The position numbers were made by a program, and so were the translations under genes. A DNA stretch of 64,000 bases from Sinorhizobium sojae CCBAU 05684 (GTDB taxonomy: Bacteria; Pseudomonadota; Alphaproteobacteria; Rhizobiales; Rhizobiaceae). Location: positions 1,922,001 to 1,986,000 of the forward strand of contig NZ_CP023068.1 of assembly GCF_002288525.1 (NCBI RefSeq), read 5' to 3'. The notes beneath the pieces were generated by a model, which ran no database searches, was not told the origin of the DNA, and saw nothing but the letters and a program-made list of their open reading frames with translations. Positions 9,037 to 17,083 of the stretch are shown here, piece by piece (within the stretch, counting starts at the first letter, position 1; each line of letters begins with the position of its first letter).

Positions 9037-9732
9037 TGAAGAATGTCTCCATGTTTGAACCCGCCTGCAACAAACTTAGCGCCCGCGATTGTTGCCGTCG
9101 AAGGCGACCGTCACGCTTCCCCTTGGCGGCACGAGGACCGTATCGCGCAATGCACCCGGAAAAGCCCTTCAATCAATGCCGGAGATCTGGAAGTGATGCC
9201 CGTGCGCATGACGACCTCGACGCTTTCTCGCAATCCGAGGCTATCGACGCCGTCGATCCGCCTCTCGTAGCCGTTCATGCCGCCTTTCAGGGTCAGTTCG
9301 AAACGCCGGTCAACTGACGCGGGGAAAGCGATGCGGCGGCCACCAATCGCTGTTCGAGATGAATGCCAACGACCGGACCGGCTGCCACTCCGCGGGATGC
9401 AAGCTTGCCCACCCCAGCCCCCACCGGAACAAGGACCATGCCGCTGCGATGATCAGAGCCTTCTCGCAGTCCCAGAACCGGGAGGGACTCTGCGACCTCG
9501 GGTTCGCTGCTAACGATGTGTGGCCCGCATTACGAGGGCTGCCTCAGCGATCAGCATGAACAGAAAACATGATTGCGACCAAAACAGCCAGCAATTCTCT
9601 TGCGCCTTTCCGGACGGTCTGGCTGGCGGCGATCATGTTTCGCTCGGCCTTTGTGCTCTATTGAAGCACATTGCGCGGCGGTTACAAGCTGTGCCTTGAC
9701 CTTGATCAAACGGCCGACGGACCACCTCCATC
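9037..9732. other. Roughly 700-base gap with only gene debris and one regulatory box
   Basis: No gene can be supported here. On the minus strand two partly open frames, about 9310-9530 and 9100-9360, look protein-like in residue use but lack starts and shift frame relative to each other, as decayed coding sequence would. On the plus strand a 31-codon ORF at 9569-9664 (MIATKTASNSLAPFR then TVWLAA) could be an N-terminal remnant of a membrane protein. An FNR/FixK-type box lies at 9696-9709. The region separates the copper ATPase from a MerR-type remnant. Confidence 0.4.
9696..9709. promoter_or_regulatory. FNR/FixK-type anaerobox
   Basis: TTGACCTTGATCAA has the form TTGAC-N4-ATCAA, one base from the FNR/FixK consensus TTGAT-N4-ATCAA and within the rhizobial FixK pattern. 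A Crp/Fnr-family gene lies 240 bases away. No intact gene begins close downstream on either strand, so this may be the surviving promoter of a lost gene. Confidence 0.45.
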
Positions 9733-9867
9733 TCAAACAGCGGACACGCCGAATGGTCCCTTGATCCGTGCCATGCTGTCGGCGATCGCGTTGGCAATCT
9801 CGTCGATAATCGGGCAGTCCGGCCGGTCGTCGCCGTGACAGTGGCTGGCGAGATGTTTCAGCGTCAT
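9733..9867 (-). pseudogene. C-terminal remnant of a MerR-family copper regulator (CueR/HmrR type)
   Basis: The frame encodes MTLKHLASHCHGDDRPDCPIIDEIAN plus about 18 more residues before a stop; only part of this is quoted here: ASHCHGDDRPDCPIIDE. The C-x-GDDRPDCPII pattern is the copper-binding C-terminal loop of CueR/HmrR proteins, with both metal-ligand Cys present. The DNA-binding HTH domain and most of the dimerisation helix are absent; upstream codons in the same frame (to 9936) do not look like a MerR protein. It is therefore a truncated gene, although the local frame has no internal stop. Confidence 0.7.
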
Positions 9868-9947
9868 CCTGCCGGACCTGTTTGCGGCCCGTCTCCGGCC
9901 GATTATGCTATGAATGAGTCCGCAAATCCGGTCCACTCATGCGCATC

Positions 9948-10502
9948 CTATGAATGCCGGCGTCTCGAGAATTCGCGATACAGCGCCTCGGGCGACACGG
10001 CAATTTCATCCGCCAGTGCTTTCCAGTCACCCTTGGTCGGAAGCCTGCCATCATTCCAGGTCAGCCAGGCGTCTAGCCGGGCGCTCACTGTGCGCAGCGA
10101 AACGATCTCTGCGCGCTTTCTTGTATTCTGCAACTCGCGTGTAAGGTGCATCGTCCACGCCAGCGCAAAAGCACGGTCCTCATTCAGGAGCCGACGAACT
10201 TCCCCGACCGGAACCGCGAATGCCTGCGTTGCCGTTACGGCGATCGCATCGCAGTGATAGTGCCCTGAGAACAAAGAGGCCTCGGCTACGATCGTGCCCG
10301 GCGTCGATCGCTGCAATACGGCGGGGCTCCCGTTCTCCTGGTAACGCATGAGTTTGACGCAGCCCTCGGTCACCAGGAACATCGCCACGACCGGATCATC
10401 TCGGTGAAAGAGATGCTCCTTCCGTTCAAGGGTCTTGAGCGCTATGGCCCGGGGGCGGAGGTGGGCGACAATCTCATCCGACATGATGGCTATCATGTTC
10501 AC
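9948..10502 (-). CDS. Crp/Fnr-family transcriptional regulator
   Basis: The 184-residue protein has an N-terminal cyclic-nucleotide-binding-type beta barrel (FHRDDPVVAMFLVTEGCVKL, then PGTIVAEASLF), a long dimerisation helix with RELQNTRKRAEI, and a C-terminal winged HTH (GDWKALADEIAVSPEALYREF). It lacks the Cys cluster of Fnr, so it should sense something other than an Fe-S cluster. It is slightly shorter than the usual 220-240 residues. A second in-frame Met (MSDEIVAH) seven codons in is an equally possible start. Divergent from the small periplasmic protein gene at 10556. Confidence 0.8.
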   Translation of the reverse strand: MNMIAIMSDEIVAHLRPRAIALKTLERKEHLFHRDDPVVAMFLVTEGCVKLMRYQENGSPAVLQRSTPGTIVAEASLFSGHYHCDAIAVTATQAFAVPVGEVRRLLNEDRAFALAWTMHLTRELQNTRKRAEIVSLRTVSARLDAWLTWNDGRLPTKGDWKALADEIAVSPEALYREFSRRRHS

Positions 10503-10555
10503 GGCGATTGTCGGTTGGCAAGCTCATGTCTACCAGCAACCAACCGGTGATTATC

Positions 10556-11074
10556 ATGAAATTCATATTACTCGCGCTCCTGGCCGCAGTTCTGCCTTTT
10601 GCCGCAGCGGCGGAGGAAGTACACGTCCATGCGTCGCACTACCTCGGACAGGAGTTCCGCAAGATCAAGAGCCTGTCGGAGGCGGACCTCCACGAGCTTG
10701 GGCGAGGCGGGGGGTGGGGACTTGCGAAGGCGGCCGAGTTGAATGGCGTGCCGGGACCCTCGCATGTTCTGACGATGGAGCGTGAACTGGCCCTGACGGC
10801 GGAACAGATGGCCGCCGCGCAACGCATTTTCGATAAAATGCGAGGCGACGCCATCGCTGAGGGGAGAAGGCTGATCGCCGCCGAATTGGCCCTGGAGAGC
10901 GGCTTTCAGGAGAGATCGATTGACGAGCACGGCCTTCGCGCCCGACTTCGGCAGATTGAAGCGAGTCGCGTAGGGCTTCGTTTCATCCATCTCGCTGCCC
11001 ATCTGCAGATCGTGCGGATTTTGAGCCCAGGTCAGGTCAAGCGCTACAACGAATTACGCGGCTATCGGCGCTGA
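10556..11074 (+). CDS. Periplasmic small protein, Spy/CpxP- or heavy-metal-sensor-like
   Basis: The start at 10556 is chosen because the signal peptide MKFILLALLAAVLPFAAAAEE begins there; a longer frame opens at 10508. The mature protein (about 150 residues) is mostly helical and charged, with an LTAEQMAAAQRIFDKMRG segment and the C-terminal LSPGQVKRYNELRGY. This 'LT-x-EQ ... LSP-x-Q' layout recalls LTxxQ repeats of Spy/CpxP and ZraP-like proteins. A His-containing N-terminus (EEVHVHASHYLG) may bind metal. A terminator hairpin follows at 11098-11123. Confidence 0.65.
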   Translation: MKFILLALLAAVLPFAAAAEEVHVHASHYLGQEFRKIKSLSEADLHELGRGGGWGLAKAAELNGVPGPSHVLTMERELALTAEQMAAAQRIFDKMRGDAIAEGRRLIAAELALESGFQERSIDEHGLRARLRQIEASRVGLRFIHLAAHLQIVRILSPGQVKRYNELRGYRR

Positions 11075-11097
11075 GCACCACAATGTGCCAGCCGGTC

Positions 11098-11123
11098 ACA
11101 CGCGCCGTCGGGCCGGCGCGTGT
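11098..11123 (+). terminator. Rho-independent-type hairpin after the 10556 gene
   Basis: ACACGCGCC and GGCGCGTGT form a perfect 9-base stem with an 8-base loop, followed by TTTGCG on the plus strand. It begins 23 bases after the stop at 11074. The U tract is short, so termination strength is uncertain. Confidence 0.55.
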
Positions 11124-11166
11124 TTGCGCGTGTTCCGGTGTCATGCGATGTCGCTGCAGCAGGAAT

Positions 11167-11370
11167 TCAGGAAGTCTCCAAAGAAGCCTGATAGCCAGCT
11201 TCTCTAATCGCTACAATGAACGCGTCAGAGCCGACCTCAGAGTCGATGGACGCTGTCTTCGCCTCGAGATTCACGGTAAGCCTGCTACTAGGATCGACCG
11301 CTTTTACCGCCTTCTCCACCGCCGTGCTGCAGTGCCCGCAGGTCATGTCGGGTATGTTGAGATGATGCAT
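11167..11370 (-). CDS. CopZ-like copper chaperone (HMA domain)
   Basis: The 67-residue protein is a single heavy-metal-associated domain beginning MHHLNIPDMTCGHCSTAVEKA, with the MTCGHC metal motif at about residues 9-14, and closing in REAGYQASLE. It should carry Cu(I) in the cytoplasm to the P1B ATPase or a regulator. The ATG at 11370 has GGAGA upstream; the longer frame above it is a shadow. It has its own MerR-type promoter at 11401-11432. Confidence 0.9.
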   Translation of the reverse strand: MHHLNIPDMTCGHCSTAVEKAVKAVDPSSRLTVNLEAKTASIDSEVGSDAFIVAIREAGYQASLETS

Positions 11371-11400
11371 TTGGAAGTCTCCGTTGATCTGACTTGAGGC

Positions 11401-11432
11401 AATATGGAGTTTCCAAACGATGGCAGGGACAA
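11401..11432 (-). promoter_or_regulatory. MerR-family-type promoter of the copZ-like gene
   Basis: On the minus strand TTGTCC is separated by 20 bases from CATATT. The spacer holds a CCATCGTTTGGAAA dyad resembling the CCATCGTTGGAAG centre of rhizobial HmrR/CueR promoters, with one extra T. It ends 31 bases upstream of the copZ-like ATG. It resembles the promoter at 6378-6407. Confidence 0.5.
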
Positions 11433-11561
11433 GAGGCCCTGCGCGAAATTTTTTTCCACAATGTCGACGCCGCCTCCGGCATTGTTGTTGTCGCTGCTGC
11501 GGCGGCACTGGCATATGGTGAAATGCGGCCGTCCGTCGCCGCCTCCTCCGTTCGGCTACCG

Positions 11562-12578
11562 TCACCGGCCCGGCCCGGCGATCTTCTCGACGGAAACTTC
11601 GTGAGTTGCGCAGCCGCAATCGACGAATGCGCTGAAATTAGCAATAGTCGTCTCCGCAATGTTGGTAAGGGCCTCCTTTGTGAAAAAGGCCTGATGACCG
11701 GTGATAAGGACATTGGGGAACGTTAGCAGGCGCGCGAAAACGTCGTCCGGAATGAAGCGGTCGGACAGGTTTTCGTAGAACAAATCGCCTTCCTCTTCGT
11801 ACACGTCGAGCCCTAGGCTGCCGATCGTCCCGTCCTTCAACCCCTGGATGACAGCGGGGGTTTCCACCACGGCGCCGCGGCTCGTGTTGATCAACATCGC
11901 GCCGCGCTTCAGCTGCGGCAGCGTTTCGCTCCTGATCATGTAATGGGTTTCGGGCGTGAGGGGGCAGTGCAGGCTGACAATATCGGATCGCCTGAAGAGC
12001 TCCTCGCGCGAAACATAGGTTACCCCCAGAGCCTCGCAGACCGGATTCGGCTTGAGGTCGTTCGCAAGCAGCTTGGAGCCGAATCCTGCCATGATTCGCG
12101 CGAATGCCTCGCCGATCTTTCCGGTGCCGACGATGCCGACCGTCTTGCCGCGAAGGTCAAACCCCAACAATCCCTCGAGGGCAAAGTTGCCTTCGCGGAC
12201 CCGATTGTAGGCCCGGTGGATCTTGCGGTTCAGGGCGAGGATCAGGGCCGTCGTATGTTCTGCGACGGCATAGGGCGAATATGCAGGGACACGCGCGACT
12301 CTAATGCCAAGATTACAGGCGGCTTCGAGGTCGACATTATTAAAACCAGCGCAGCGGAGCGCGACAAGCTGCACACCAAGTTTCGCGAGCTCCTGAAGGA
12401 CAGGCTCGCCGATGTCGTCATTGACGAAGGCGCAGATCGCCTCGGCACCCATGGCCAAGGCCGCCGTTTCGGGGGAAAGCCGAACTTCGAGAAACCGTAG
12501 CTCGTGTCCGACGCTGCTATTCGCTGCACAGAGGAATTCGCGGTCGTAAGACTTGCTGCTGAACACTGCGACTTTCAT
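11562..12578 (-). CDS. D-lactate dehydrogenase (2-hydroxyacid dehydrogenase, LdhA type)
   Basis: The 338-residue enzyme has the two-domain fold of NAD-dependent D-2-hydroxyacid dehydrogenases: an N-terminal substrate domain with RCAGFNNVD, then GKTVGIVGTGKIGEAFARI as the Rossmann motif near residue 150. Catalytic residues are visible: Arg in NTSRGAVVE, Glu in DVYEEEGDLF, and His in LITGHQAFFT. The EEEGDLF and GHQAFFT forms point to D-lactate dehydrogenase (pyruvate to D-lactate). The start at 12578 fits the family N-terminus MKVAVFSSKSYD; the longer frame is not homologous in appearance. Confidence 0.9.
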   Translation of the reverse strand: MKVAVFSSKSYDREFLCAANSSVGHELRFLEVRLSPETAALAMGAEAICAFVNDDIGEPVLQELAKLGVQLVALRCAGFNNVDLEAACNLGIRVARVPAYSPYAVAEHTTALILALNRKIHRAYNRVREGNFALEGLLGFDLRGKTVGIVGTGKIGEAFARIMAGFGSKLLANDLKPNPVCEALGVTYVSREELFRRSDIVSLHCPLTPETHYMIRSETLPQLKRGAMLINTSRGAVVETPAVIQGLKDGTIGSLGLDVYEEEGDLFYENLSDRFIPDDVFARLLTFPNVLITGHQAFFTKEALTNIAETTIANFSAFVDCGCATHEVSVEKIAGPGR

Positions 12579-12676
12579 GGTCTTCCCGTCTGAACCCCTC
12601 TCTGAGGCGAACCTCGCCAGGAACAGAAGGCGGCCTCTTGAAAAATTGGTACCGCAGAACTCTTTCACAGGACCGA

Positions 12677-14029
12677 TCAGGGCAGCTCATTCAGCCAGCC
12701 CCCGTCGAATCCGGCGCGCCGCAATCCCGTCACCACATAAGGGCAGTTTCGCATCAAACGCCACAACAGACCGCTCCAATGGTTCTCGATCATAAGCACG
12801 ATCGGCCCCTGATTGAGTCCAAAGTGCCAGGGCGACACCCACCAGCCATAGGGGTTGCCTTGTTCGCCCGGATGGGTCGGGTTGAAGGCCGCCTTGAAGC
12901 CGTACCTGTTGAACATCGTCAGCTTGGCCTGATGCACGCAGTAGTCGATCGCCTGCAGGACGATTTCAGGCGCGAACGGCAAGGAGGCGACAACCGACCA
13001 AGGTGCAAGCGTGCCATCGTCCGGTCCGAAGGGAACGCCTCGGCCGACATAGTCGTAGAACTCGCGCTTGACGCCCTTCAACTTGAGCGTCGCGGGACCG
13101 GGGCCCTCGCTGGCGGTGACACCCCAGCAGCATTCCCGGTATCCGTCGAACTTGCACGGATTCTCGATCGCATAGGCACGCTGAACCTGAGTTGCCCGGC
13201 GGCTGTTCTCGAAATAGTCGATACCCCTTCCGCGCATGTAAACGTCCTGAATCGCGCGAAAGTCGATCCAGACGTGGGATAATTGGTGCGTGAACAACGG
13301 CCCCGCGTAGAGGTACTCATAACCGTAGCAACTCTCCCACCGATAAGTGGAGGTCCAGGCGGAGTAGCTCGATTGCGGGAGCGGGTGGGTCGGCGACCCC
13401 AGCCCCAAGATATAAAGAAGCAGCGCCTCGCTATAGCCCTCCCAATGGTACTTGAGAAAGCCAGTCTCCGGTGTCCACCCGTGCGTTACCGTTTCTGCGC
13501 CATTCAGCGCCCACTGCCAATCCACTCGGCGGTAGAGCGCATCGGCGATCTCGGTTATCTCCTGCTCGCGAGCGTCCGCCGCGTCGAAATACATCGCAGC
13601 CGACAAGGCCCCAGCCAAGAGCAGGACGCTGTCGATCGTCGACAGCTCGCACTGCCAGGCGCGACGCCCGGTCGCCATATCGAGGAAATGATAGTAGAAG
13701 CCTTTGTGCCCCGTCGCATCGGGCTGTGGTCCCTGAGAACTTCCCAAGAAGAACCGGAGTGTTGCCAACGTCCGCGTGACGGCGGCTGCGCGGCTCATCA
13801 TGCCCCGCTTGACGGCGACGGGGTAGCAGGCGAGCGCGAGACCTGTCGCGGCGATGCTGGACGGCCAGTTGGTAGCCGTCTTGTCGAGAACCAGGCCGTT
13901 GGCGGGGTTCACTTCGTTGAGAAAGTAGTCAAACGTCTGCCGCTGAAGTTGCTGAAGCTCGTTCATAGCCTTGACCGCTTTCACGGCCTCCTCCTGCCAC
14001 GCTCGACGCTTGCGCGGTAGCTTCTCCAT
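12677..14029 (-). CDS. Glycoamylase-like domain protein (PF10091, GH144-like beta-1,2-glucanase)
   Basis: The protein (about 450 residues) is largely the glycoamylase-like domain: QTFDYFLNEVNPANGLVLDK near the N-terminus, ATNWPSSIAATGLAL, WHFGLNQGPIVLMIENH and GWLNELP-type C-terminus. PF10091 proteins include endo-beta-1,2-glucanases (GH144) and the C-terminal part of cyclic beta-1,2-glucan synthase. No signal peptide is seen, so it may act in the cytoplasm. The start at 14029 (MEKLPRKRR) is preferred to the GTG at 14062, with low certainty because neither has a strong ribosome-binding site. Confidence 0.8.
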   Translation of the reverse strand: MEKLPRKRRAWQEEAVKAVKAMNELQQLQRQTFDYFLNEVNPANGLVLDKTATNWPSSIAATGLALACYPVAVKRGMMSRAAAVTRTLATLRFFLGSSQGPQPDATGHKGFYYHFLDMATGRRAWQCELSTIDSVLLLAGALSAAMYFDAADAREQEITEIADALYRRVDWQWALNGAETVTHGWTPETGFLKYHWEGYSEALLLYILGLGSPTHPLPQSSYSAWTSTYRWESCYGYEYLYAGPLFTHQLSHVWIDFRAIQDVYMRGRGIDYFENSRRATQVQRAYAIENPCKFDGYRECCWGVTASEGPGPATLKLKGVKREFYDYVGRGVPFGPDDGTLAPWSVVASLPFAPEIVLQAIDYCVHQAKLTMFNRYGFKAAFNPTHPGEQGNPYGWWVSPWHFGLNQGPIVLMIENHWSGLLWRLMRNCPYVVTGLRRAGFDGGWLNELP

Positions 14030-14402
14030 TGTCTCAGAGAAACCCGTAATCAGGCACGTCACAGTATACCCGATCGGGACATGTAGGGCCTTGCCGCTCC
14101 TTAGTTCGCCGGGAAGGCCAGTCGACGTACGACCGTGAAACAGACCGACATGCCAGAGCCCGACTTAGTGGACTGTGATCGGCCCCGTCTGATCAGCATC
14201 AAGGTGGATCTTTCGCAGGCAGGCCCGCGACCCTGCGCGGCATGAGCTCGAGTCCGTCTTGTATCCCGATGTGACAACCGCCACAGACCACCGCCGCCCA
14301 ACCACCGGACGCGGCCGTTCGTCTCGCGATTGGAAGGGTAGTTCCGCTCTGCGGTCCGCAGATGAGGGCCCATGAATATGGGCCCAACGGAGAACGTGCG
14401 GA
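14030..14402. other. Intergenic gap, nothing recognised
   Basis: About 370 bases between the glycoamylase-like gene and csbD. Short open frames on both strands are Arg/Pro/Gly-rich shadows without ribosome-binding sites. No repeat, tRNA or convincing hairpin was seen. Confidence 0.4.
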
Positions 14403-14603
14403 TCAACTCATCCGCCTGGACCAGTCGTCCACCTGGCGTTCGGCTTCTTCTTTCGCGATGCCGTATCTCTCCTGAATCCGCCCCGCGAGCTGATCGCGGT
14501 TCCCCTCCGCCTGGTCAAGGTCATCGTCGGTGAGGTCGCCCCACTGCTCCTTCGCCTTGCCCTTATACTGCCTCCACTTTCCTTTGATCTGATCCCAATT
14601 CAT
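14403..14603 (-). CDS. CsbD-family stress protein
   Basis: The 66-residue hydrophilic protein MNWDQIKGKWRQYKGKAKEQ followed by WGDLTDDDLDQAEGNRDQL is a textbook CsbD-like (PF05532) sequence. Function is unknown; the family is a marker of the general stress response in many bacteria. A strong AAAGGAG lies before the ATG at 14603. An EcfG/RpoE2-type promoter lies at 14635-14659. Divergent from the gene at 14681. Confidence 0.95.
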   Translation of the reverse strand: MNWDQIKGKWRQYKGKAKEQWGDLTDDDLDQAEGNRDQLAGRIQERYGIAKEEAERQVDDWSRRMS

Positions 14604-14634
14604 GGTTTTCTCCTTTCTGATCGTTCTGGTGTCC

Positions 14635-14659
14635 AACCGCAAATGCGGCACGAGGTTCC
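14635..14659 (-). promoter_or_regulatory. EcfG/RpoE2-type promoter of csbD
   Basis: On the minus strand GGAAC is followed by 17 bases and GTT (GGAAC-N17-GTT), matching the alphaproteobacterial general-stress sigma factor consensus. The -10-like element lies 32 bases upstream of the csbD ATG. Confidence 0.65.
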
Positions 14660-14680
14660 GACGGAGGAGGCGATTTTGTG

Positions 14681-15739
14681 ATGGCACGCTGGGCAGTAAT
14701 CGGCTTGGGGTCGCTGGGCGTGGCCGCAACGGTCGTTCCCTTCATCCCGAGCGACGAGTGGTGGATCCGGATCTGGGATTTCCCGCGCATACAGGTCGCC
14801 GTCCTTCTGGCGGTGATGTTGGGCGCCGTTCCCTTCTCGCTGCCCATCCGGCGACGCCGAACGGCAGCCTTTGCCGTCGCGCTGACGGTAGCCCTTGGCT
14901 GGCAGATATTTGCAATCCTGCCTTACACGCCGATTGTCGCTACGGAGGCGAAGGCGGCAGAGAACTGTGATCAGCGTTCGCGCATCCGTCTCCTCGTGGC
15001 GAATGTCCTGAAGTCGAATCGGAACGCGGAACCGCTCCTTTCCCTCCTGGACAGGCTTAGACCGGACATCCTCGTCCTTGTCGAAACCGATGCCTGGTGG
15101 GACACCCAGCTAGCGCCGTTGAAGGAAAGCTATCCGTATGGGGTCGCGTATCCGCAGGAAAACGGATATGGCATGCATCTCTTCTCCCGTTTCGAATTGA
15201 TCGGACCGGAAGTTCGGTTCCTGATCGATGACTACGTGCCTTCGATAAAAACAGGGCTGCTGCTCCCCTCCGGCGCGAGGATCGATCTTTACGGCCTCCA
15301 TCCAAAGCCACCTCCGCTTCAGGACACCGCACGACGGGACGCGGAACTCATGATCGTCGGACGGGAAGTCAGGATGGAAACGGCGCCGGCCATCGTCGCG
15401 GGCGACCTGAACGACGTCGCCTGGTCGCGCACAAACAGCCTCTTTCAGGAGATCAGCGGCTTGCTCGATCCGCGCATCGGGCGCGGCCCTTACGCGACCT
15501 TCAACGCGAACTGGCCATTTCTGCGCTGGCCTCTGGATCATGTGTTTTTCGAAGATTCGTTCCAGCTGCTCCACCTGGCCGTTGCTGGAAACATAGGATC
15601 GGACCACTTCCCCTTCTTCGTCGCACTCTGTCATCGTCCTGCCGCCGAGGCCGAGCAGGAGCAGCCGCGCCCGGAGCCGTCCGATGTCGAAGCGGCCGAT
15701 GAAGCGATCGAGAAAGGGAGGGAGGAAGAGACCGATTGA
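14681..15739 (+). CDS. Membrane-anchored endonuclease/exonuclease/phosphatase family protein
   Basis: The 352-residue protein has three N-terminal hydrophobic segments (to about residue 90), then an EEP domain facing the periplasm or cytoplasm. Catalytic motifs are in order: LLVANVLKSN (Asn), LVLVETD (Glu), YGLHPKPPP (His), IVAGDLNDVAWS (Asp-x-Asn), and GSDHFPFFV (Asp-His). The substrate is unknown; relatives act on nucleic acids or phospholipid headgroups. ATG at 14681 is taken, with GGAGGAGG ten bases upstream; a GTG directly precedes it. The C-terminus is an acidic tail. Confidence 0.85.
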   Translation: MARWAVIGLGSLGVAATVVPFIPSDEWWIRIWDFPRIQVAVLLAVMLGAVPFSLPIRRRRTAAFAVALTVALGWQIFAILPYTPIVATEAKAAENCDQRSRIRLLVANVLKSNRNAEPLLSLLDRLRPDILVLVETDAWWDTQLAPLKESYPYGVAYPQENGYGMHLFSRFELIGPEVRFLIDDYVPSIKTGLLLPSGARIDLYGLHPKPPPLQDTARRDAELMIVGREVRMETAPAIVAGDLNDVAWSRTNSLFQEISGLLDPRIGRGPYATFNANWPFLRWPLDHVFFEDSFQLLHLAVAGNIGSDHFPFFVALCHRPAAEAEQEQPRPEPSDVEAADEAIEKGREEETD

Positions 15740-16050
15740 CCCCTTCACATTGGGGCGCATGTCCGCATTGTCGAGGCCGTGACAATGGTGGAAAAGCCAA
15801 CAAAGCTTGGCATGAAGATGAAAAGGGCATGCGGAAAGCTCCAGCCGAACGCACCGCTGACGAGCGTCGGCCATCTTGTGGTGCTGGCGGTCTAAGCTGC
15901 ATTCCCGTGGCCGCCGTCCCCTGCCCCTGGAAATGCCAATCGGTCGCCCTATGTCTGCTTCGTAAGTCATGCCACGCACTCTATGTCCTCGGATACGACA
16001 CCACCTCAACACGTATGGCCGCTTTGCACCGGACCGCTTTGAGGCGACGG
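15740..16050. other. Intergenic gap, nothing recognised
   Basis: About 310 bases between the EEP-family gene and the CopD-like gene. The plus-strand frame that opens at 15736 is continuous with the CopD-like gene, but its first 105 codons are Cys/Arg/Pro-rich and lack any similarity or membrane character. No promoter could be picked with confidence. Confidence 0.4.
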
Positions 16051-16551
16051 ATGATCATTGCCATCAAACTTCTCCATATAGCGACAATCGCGTTATGGGC
16101 GGGTGGCCTCGTCAGCTTACCGGTATTGTATGTTCAACGGGCACGTGTCAGGGACAACGAGGCGCTCTACCGACTTCAGATGATGGTGCGTTTCGCCTAT
16201 GTCGCCCTCATCTCTCCCGCTGCATTCGTCGCCATTGCGACCGGGACGATGTTGATTTTTGGCCAGCAAACATTTGCAGGCTGGTTTTCACTGAAGCTCT
16301 TTTTTGTTTCCGTTCTGGCTGCCCTTCACGTCCTTACCGGCCTTGTCATCATCAGGTTGTTTCGTGAGGGAGAGACATATCCCATCTGGCGGTTCCTGCT
16401 GACGACGGTCGGCACGAGCGCAGTCGTCTTGGCAATTCTGTTTGTGGTCCTGGCAAAGCCAACCATCGACGCGGGAGCCGTACTAGCCGTGTTCGAGCCT
16501 GGCGGGCTGCGGCGGCTCGTCCGCGCGGTCAGTCCTTGGTCGATACCATGA
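16051..16551 (+). CDS. CopD/HemJ-like integral membrane protein
   Basis: The 166-residue protein has four hydrophobic segments. MIIAIKLLHIATIALWAGGL at the N-terminus and FSLKLFFVSVLAALHVLTG in the middle carry the His and Lys/His positions typical of the CopD/HemJ-like fold. The ATG at 16051 follows GAGGCG. It lies in a terminal-oxidase island, so a role in haem or copper supply to the oxidase is plausible but inferred. Its 3' end overlaps the convergent DUF2231 gene by 23 bases. Confidence 0.7.
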   Translation: MIIAIKLLHIATIALWAGGLVSLPVLYVQRARVRDNEALYRLQMMVRFAYVALISPAAFVAIATGTMLIFGQQTFAGWFSLKLFFVSVLAALHVLTGLVIIRLFREGETYPIWRFLLTTVGTSAVVLAILFVVLAKPTIDAGAVLAVFEPGGLRRLVRAVSPWSIP

Positions 16552-17029
16552 GCCCTACGCCATGATGGAAGATGAGCTTGCCACCATGCCAGCCTGCCAT
16601 TCCGGTCACGCCCGCCGAGAGAGCGGAAACAAGAAGACCGTGGGGCAGGACTTCGGCGCTGCCGGTCACGCGCAGCCCCCAGTTCAGCCCTGTGAGTGCG
16701 ATCAACATCATGGCGGCTATGGCATGGGCCCAGCTTGCTACACGCTCTCTGATTCCTGCGACCGAAAGAAGCTCAACCGTTCCGACAGCACCGGCGCCAA
16801 CACCCATGAAGAAGGCGCCGCCGGAGGACCAAAGCCCCGCCCGGAGCCAAAATGGATCGGCCGACCACCAAAACAATACGTCAATAGCCAGGGTGACGAA
16901 CACCAGCGCGATCGGAAAATGAACGCTCATCGCATGCAGCGGGTGGCCTGCGACGGCGATCGCGGAGCTCGCGTCCTTCTCCGCGATCTCGGCTATGACC
17001 GGGTTGGCGCTATCAGCTGTCTCGTCCAT
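16529..17029 (-). CDS. DUF2231 membrane protein
   Basis: The 166-residue protein has a short charged N-terminus, then HPLHAMSVHFPIALVFVTLAIDV, the conserved start of DUF2231, and four transmembrane segments ending LPHGLLVSALSAGVTG. Function unknown; the conserved His residues could ligate haem. GAGGAG lies upstream of the ATG at 17029. It is divergent from coxB with a 54-base gap that should hold both promoters. Confidence 0.8.
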   Translation of the reverse strand: MDETADSANPVIAEIAEKDASSAIAVAGHPLHAMSVHFPIALVFVTLAIDVLFWWSADPFWLRAGLWSSGGAFFMGVGAGAVGTVELLSVAGIRERVASWAHAIAAMMLIALTGLNWGLRVTGSAEVLPHGLLVSALSAGVTGMAGWHGGKLIFHHGVGLMVSTKD

Positions 17030-17083
17030 CGCAAAACTCCTCTATCACGATCAATTCTGCTTTCCCGCCGGTGGTTCCCAAAA

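Noticed and set aside
9359..9559. 66-codon plus-strand ORF in the copper-ATPase upstream gap
   Set aside because: No ribosome-binding site or known family; equally open frames exist on the other strand, so coding cannot be claimed.
9948..10502. Calling the Crp/Fnr protein FixK or FnrN
   Set aside because: It lacks the N-terminal Cys cluster of FnrN and I could not match it to FixK from sequence alone; only the superfamily call is safe.
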